The translations under genes and the position numbers were made by a program. From assembly GCA_030704615.1 (NCBI GenBank), contig CM060731.1, positions 78,164,756 through 78,224,755 on the forward strand: DNA of 60,000 nucleotides, in the 5' to 3' direction. Below, in pieces: positions 56,104 through 60,000 of the stretch. Numbering within the stretch: the stretch's first letter is position 1; the number at the start of each line of letters is the position of its first letter. The notes below the pieces were generated by a model. That model made no database searches. It was not told the origin of the DNA and saw nothing but the letters and a program-made list of their open reading frames with translations. This DNA comes from Takakia lepidozioides (lineage: Eukaryota > Streptophyta > Takakiopsida > Takakiales > Takakiaceae).

Positions 56104-56425
56104 GTTGTTCCTAGTGTGTCCATTCTCTTGCAAAACAAAGATAGGGTTATATTCTCCTGTGCATCCAGTGAAATAGTTCTCATACGCACTTTTGCCTCTT
56201 GCATAGGTTTGCAATTGCATTTCAGGACACCTCACATACTTCTATTCTAGTTTCCTGTCTCTCGGGATCTCCCTTTTTAGGTTTGATTCACAGGATCTGA
56301 AATTTTTCCAGGGGTGCATAACAGGCCTCCCTAAAAACTTGTTTGCCCGGATTGTGTTTATTTTGCACCCGGTGCATCCACGTTGTACTGCTACATTTGT
56401 TTTGACACTTTATGTGAACCCTGAA
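56104..56425 (+). mobile_element. PLE 3' terminal region (right arm)
   Basis: Counterpart of 35635-35955, containing the ACCCGGTGCATCC block and ending in telomere-like repeats. As in the left arm, the hammerhead-bearing part is missing. Confidence 0.8.
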
Positions 56426-56502
56426 CCCTAAACCTAAAATGTTGCCAAACTAGCTTTTCATTATAGAATAAGGAATGAGTTAAGGTTTAGGGTTTAGGTT
56501 AG
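56416..56502. repeat. Interstitial telomere-type repeats (right arm)
   Basis: CCCTGAACCCTAAACCTAAA at about 56419-56438 and GGTTTAGGGTTTAGGTTAG at 56484-56502, mirror images of those at 35554-35634. Confidence 0.85.
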
Positions 56503-56615
56503 AGCAGGTAGAAAGTGGCAAGTAAAGAGGTAGAGGTTGAAAGGTTGCAGAGGTGGCAACTGCAATAAACGATGGGCAAAGAGGGTTGGGGTCCCTTCAG
56601 TACTGCTGTGGAGAT

Positions 56616-57476
56616 CCTTACATAATCTTGTATATTTGTGAGCGATCACCACTTGTATTTAAGAGTGATCAGGTCAACCGAATGATCACCCAATTTAGAA
56701 TGACCTGCCAAGCTTCGTGATACAATTATGCTAAATGCCCTTGTTTGCATGTAGACCTCGCCCTGGTTTGGAGCTTTGGAGGTCGGATCTCTCAGAGCTC
56801 GTTGTGGTTGTTTATGTTTCATATTCAATTTTTTAGTAAGCTAAAAAGGTATTGGTATTCTATAGAATGAGCTTGGAAAATTGAATGTAATGTTCAAGGC
56901 AGTTAATTTTGGCATGTTCTCTTAGTTACTCATTGTGCAAGTTTTTGGTGCAGGATTCTAGGGACTCTTGGCAATTCTTGGTCAGTTCTACTCATTTATG
57001 TTTCTACCCTTGTCTACTTTTACAGGCTAAGGGAGTCTGGCTCTTGCACCAAGTCAAGTTGAAGACTAAATTTCATTAAGTTCCTTCTACATGATTTGAG
57101 GGCCATCATTCACTTTTCCCGATTGTGGTTTCACATCCTTGGGCATTGTGGGTCCAATGAGAAAGCCTAAAATTTGTACGGTCAATTATAGAAATTGTAT
57201 CATTCTACTGCTGCTTATACTTAGCATGGTTAGTACATGCAATAAACTTCTGAACCTCTCCACATGTCTTGAACTTTGGGGTTCGAATTTGTGAGTTCAG
57301 AGGGCTATCTTTCAGAGTGTCCTTTGCAAATATTATCTTGGTGCGACTGATGGATTACCTTTAAGTAGACACTTGTAGGGGTTGGCTTGTTAGTGCCTCC
57401 TAGTTAGAGTTTCAAGAAATCGTGGTCTGATTCATTATAGATTTTAATCTAAACAAACCACCAGAGTCCTCAAAAG
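56616..57476. other. Stretch outside the inverted unit, nothing recognised
   Basis: No domain-bearing frame or RNA gene was recognised. The unit homology has ended at about 56615. Confidence 0.5.
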
Positions 57477-57511
57477 TTTTAGGGTTTAGGGTACTTCACC
57501 CTAAACCCCCC
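57477..57511. repeat. Head-to-head telomere-type repeats
   Basis: TTTTAGGGTTTAGGG is followed after seven bases (TACTTCA) by CCCTAAACCCCCC. G-rich then C-rich on one strand is the orientation left by joining two chromosome ends, though only about two units exist on each side. Confidence 0.8.
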
Positions 57512-58179
57512 ATTTCGATTCAGCATTGAAGCAATATCTTTGTTTTTCATAAACTTAGTGAAATTTTTAGCATTTGTAATTTATAGCATGAAACAACGTT
57601 GTTGTCAAATTGAAAGTACTGCTCTATAAACAGCCTCTGGTTTCATACACAATGAAGTGCCTTTCTCTTTTCTTGTTTTGTTCCGAGGAATAATAATGAC
57701 ACATCAACAATAATGAATACCTTGTTTACTCGAGCGAAAACTGAAACAGAAGTTTTAGTTTTGTCTTTATCACATCTACATTATCTGATGGAAAGCTAAG
57801 CTTGAAGAGTGAACTGTGAGTTCAACATGGAATCACGATTACATGGGAAGCCCAGAAACAGGGATGTTATCAGAATTGGTGAAACCACCTATGCAGTTGC
57901 GGAGGTCAAATCCTGCCTCAATGGCAACATTCAACATGACGTGCCGGAGAACAAGATAAGAGTGCATCAAAGGGATTGCTGACTCGAATTTGAAATCATG
58001 GAGTCACTAACTGAGGCTGTCATGGCCATCTGCAGAGTCCAAAAAATCCAGTAAGGCCAACAAAGACATCTCCTAAACATTAAGAAAAACAGTGCTGTCA
58101 TTGTACTGTACAGATCTATTGGACCTTGACCAAAAAAACCTCTATACACTCTGGGTACAAGAATCTCTGGTTCATTCTC
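57512..58179. other. Stretch with no clear gene
   Basis: Possibly downstream remnants of the minus-strand kinase-like relics (a short Asp/Leu-rich frame near 58010-58060). Nothing definite. Confidence 0.4.
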
Positions 58180-58560
58180 CTAGAGTACATAGATGGCAGA
58201 ATGAGGTTCATGGGTTTCCAAAAATTAAACCAGCAACACTTGTCTCCAAGAACTAAGTTCTTCGTAGCAACATTCTGCACATATCAAAATTCAGTGTACA
58301 CGCCCAGCAGGGATGCCCTCCCTATGAGCAAGATCGCCGAGTTTCTGCACATGTTCCAACATGACTTCCAGTTGCACACACTCTCTCTTGCGATCTTCAG
58401 TACTGGTGATGGGTCGTGAAATACCAAAATCGATCAAACAAACACCTTAATGCCCCCTAAAATCAACCAAGATATTAGGGCATCGAATGTCCCCATGAAG
58501 AAGTGCACAGCAGCAAGTGCATCAACAGTCGCTTCCACCGCCTCTAGTCAAAACTCCTGC
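58180..58560 (-). pseudogene. Protein-kinase-like C-lobe relic 1
   Basis: The minus strand shows a catalytic-loop-like LLHGDIRCPNILVDF (about 58465-58503), a stop, then LIDFGISRPITST (DFG motif, about 58395-58435). A helical stretch with LEHVQKLGDLAHREGIPAGR follows. Just upstream the expected residues lie in another frame (LAAVH). The order HGDIR--N then DFG is diagnostic of the kinase fold. Stops and a frameshift make it a pseudogene. Family placement is uncertain; similar kinases occur as C-terminal modules in CRN proteins. Confidence 0.65.
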
Positions 58561-58929
58561 AAACGACACATCCAACATATTAGACAACCACTTTGCTACA
58601 AGCTTAAGCAAGAACCGCAGACTCAAATAAGCGGGATGCCCAGTTCAGAGCAGACAACTTTCGAAGAATTACAGTGCAATCAGAATGAATTCCAACAGCT
58701 CCAGTTTTCTGGGATTCCCTCTCATTTGGCCAACAACAATTACCTCTCATTCTTTTTAGTCTGTTTGATTAGATCATCTAGAATTATGTGAAAAACTGGA
58801 GGTGCAATAAAACAGTGTACAAAAGGTCAATCAGAGAATATAGGTTAAAGAGAATCCAATTGCAGATTTAAGAGCAGAGCCTCAAACATGTAGCAACTAA
58901 GGACAAGGTTTTACCACCTTGCACAAACA

Positions 58930-60000
58930 TCAGCAAACATCAAGGTCACAAAATGAGAGATGAATGAGGATAAACCCACACACTGATAGCCAAGGATGTT
59001 GTAATGCCTGTGATGAACTGAGTTGTTTGTCAGTGAGCTTCCTTATAAAGTCTTCAGCATGTGCTGTCCTTGCAACGGGGATATACTCATCCAGGAGTTT
59101 GCCAACACTATACATGTCTGAAAAGGGCGTATACTGGTTGCCCTCATACATCTCCGGACACCAGGCTGAGAAAGGCTGAAATCCATCAAACAATTTGAAA
59201 GGAAAATCTGCTACAGATTCGAGGTCGATGAGCATGAAATCTGTATCTGAAAGGCGCACAATATTTGGGAGTCGGATATCCCTGTGCACCAGGCCCGCAC
59301 TGTGGAGGATACATAAGGCTTGGCAGACACACTGAGCCATCCACCTGCATTCCTCTTCAGACTCCAATCTGCATTGGTATCCAAGAGGACCAAACTCAAC
59401 TCTGTAGGATCCATGAGCAGTTTCGAAAGGCAATGCCACCATCTGCGGCAGAAACTTACATGTTCTCGCAGCAGCATAAGCCCTCTTTATCATGGTAATA
59501 TCCGTCCCCTGGTCAGCACTATAACTAGAAAAGTCTCTAATGTGCTTCGCCACTTTGTCATCATAAAAGTAAATACTCCTCCTTCCATCGGTGACTTTTC
59601 CAAAGAAAACATGGCACGGCGACCTGGGACTACCGGAACAGAGTCATGCATTTTCTTCATTAGCTGGAAGGCATAGCCTACGCTGAGTAAAAATGGCAGC
59701 GATCAGAAATATCTGATAGGTTAAGACGTCGACCCACTGGATACAACTCCTTCGGACCTCTCCTACCGATGTACACCCACTGAAATTCAGTGCCTGCTGC
59801 TATGTAGCCTAGAATAAATTTCAATTCCCCATAAAACATCGGATTAAGCGACCTCATCTTAGAACGAAGATCGATTTCAGCTGCAAGCAAGTTGCCAACC
59901 TTGTCTTCACCTACTAGGAAGGTGCATCCAAAGGCTATGCCAATCGTATCAGGCCTTGTCCTGTGTGCAGTAGTTTGGGTGAAACTGTACCGCGCCCTTT
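58930..60000 (-). pseudogene. Kinase-like gene relic 2 with preceding domain, frameshifted, runs off the window
   Basis: From the right edge the minus strand reads DTIGIAFGCTFLVGEDKVGN and LRSKMRSLNPMFYGELKFIL (about 59960-59800), a domain not identified. Frames then change near 59700 (a T-run; continued by LLSVGYAFQLMKKMHDSVP) and near 59625 (continued by VFFGKVTDGRRSIYFYDDK). The kinase domain follows: VHRDIRLPNIV (catalytic loop), DFMLIDLESVADFPF (DLE where DFG is usual), WCPEMYEGN (activation segment end) and SDMYSVGKLLDEY. The N-lobe glycine loop is not seen. Two frame changes without good splice sites suggest a pseudogene; sequencing errors are possible. Confidence 0.65.

Larger units (their letters stand above)
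51808..56615. repeat. Right arm of the large inverted duplication (CRN-PLE unit)
   Basis: Reverse-complement counterpart of 35441-41261 with several percent divergence and many small indels. It lacks the 1.2-kb SINE-bounded insertion. Homology stops at about 56615 (CTGCTGTGGAGAT). Confidence 0.9.

Noticed and set aside
1-60000. CRISPR array, prokaryotic operon or ribosomal RNA gene
   Set aside because: No regularly spaced short repeats, no operon-like gene packing and no rRNA signature; the splice sites and retrotransposons show a eukaryotic nuclear genome.

Overview
The window looks like nuclear DNA from a land plant, most likely a seed-free plant such as a moss, liverwort or lycophyte. Reasons: telomere-type TTTAGGG/CCCTAAA repeats, a plastid-type uroporphyrinogen decarboxylase with a transit-peptide-like N-terminus, a many-exon plant-type glucose-6-phosphate dehydrogenase, Ty3/gypsy chromoviruses primed by initiator tRNA-Met, tRNA-derived SINEs and Penelope-like elements (PLEs) associated with telomere repeats. 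The species is not identified.

Layout. Positions 1-22.9 kb are the gene-bearing half: a degenerate gypsy relic (about 0.3-0.7 kb), hemE/UROD on the minus strand (2751-6117, 7 exons), a divergent intronless kelch/F-box-associated-like gene (6739-8907), an intronless C-terminally truncated cullin (9593-11241) and cytosolic-type G6PDH on the minus strand (11804-17422, 15 exons). The exon models were built by hand from splice sites and reading phase; both sum to whole codons (1281 and 1581 nt). About 5.5 kb without a convincing gene follows. From 22930 to 29071 lies a complete, fairly young chromovirus (two 711-bp LTRs, 5-bp target duplication GAAGG, one in-frame stop). Positions 29.1-33 kb hold an F-box relic, a GGGTATAT-rich repeat, a SINE, AT-rich tandem repeats and a PPR relic.

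Positions 33-57 kb form an accessory region that looks subtelomeric in origin. A Crinkler-type (CRN) gene start (ubiquitin-like header, 33098-33422) is followed by a second possible exon that ends directly in TTTAGGG repeats. The antisense 3' end of a PLE follows at once, which is the junction expected when a chromosome-end G-strand primes reverse transcription of an endonuclease-less PLE. At least three PLE 3' ends are stacked there, and two contain a hammerhead-ribozyme core. The third carries, inside its 3' region and in antisense, a CRN NTPase/restriction-endonuclease-like gene. This CRN-PLE unit exists twice in inverted orientation (35441-41261 and about 51.8-56.6 kb). Between the arms lie a decayed chromovirus with a rearranged 5' LTR and a 5'-truncated LINE.

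The right edge (58.2-60 kb) holds two broken protein-kinase-like relics, possibly CRN-associated. Head-to-head telomere-like repeats at 57.5 kb also fit a history of chromosome-end damage or fusion. The most notable observation is the association of a telomere-type, ribozyme-bearing PLE with a CRN NTPase/nuclease module. It recalls the giant composite telomeric PLEs ('Terminons') described in bdelloid rotifers, but I know of no description of this cargo.
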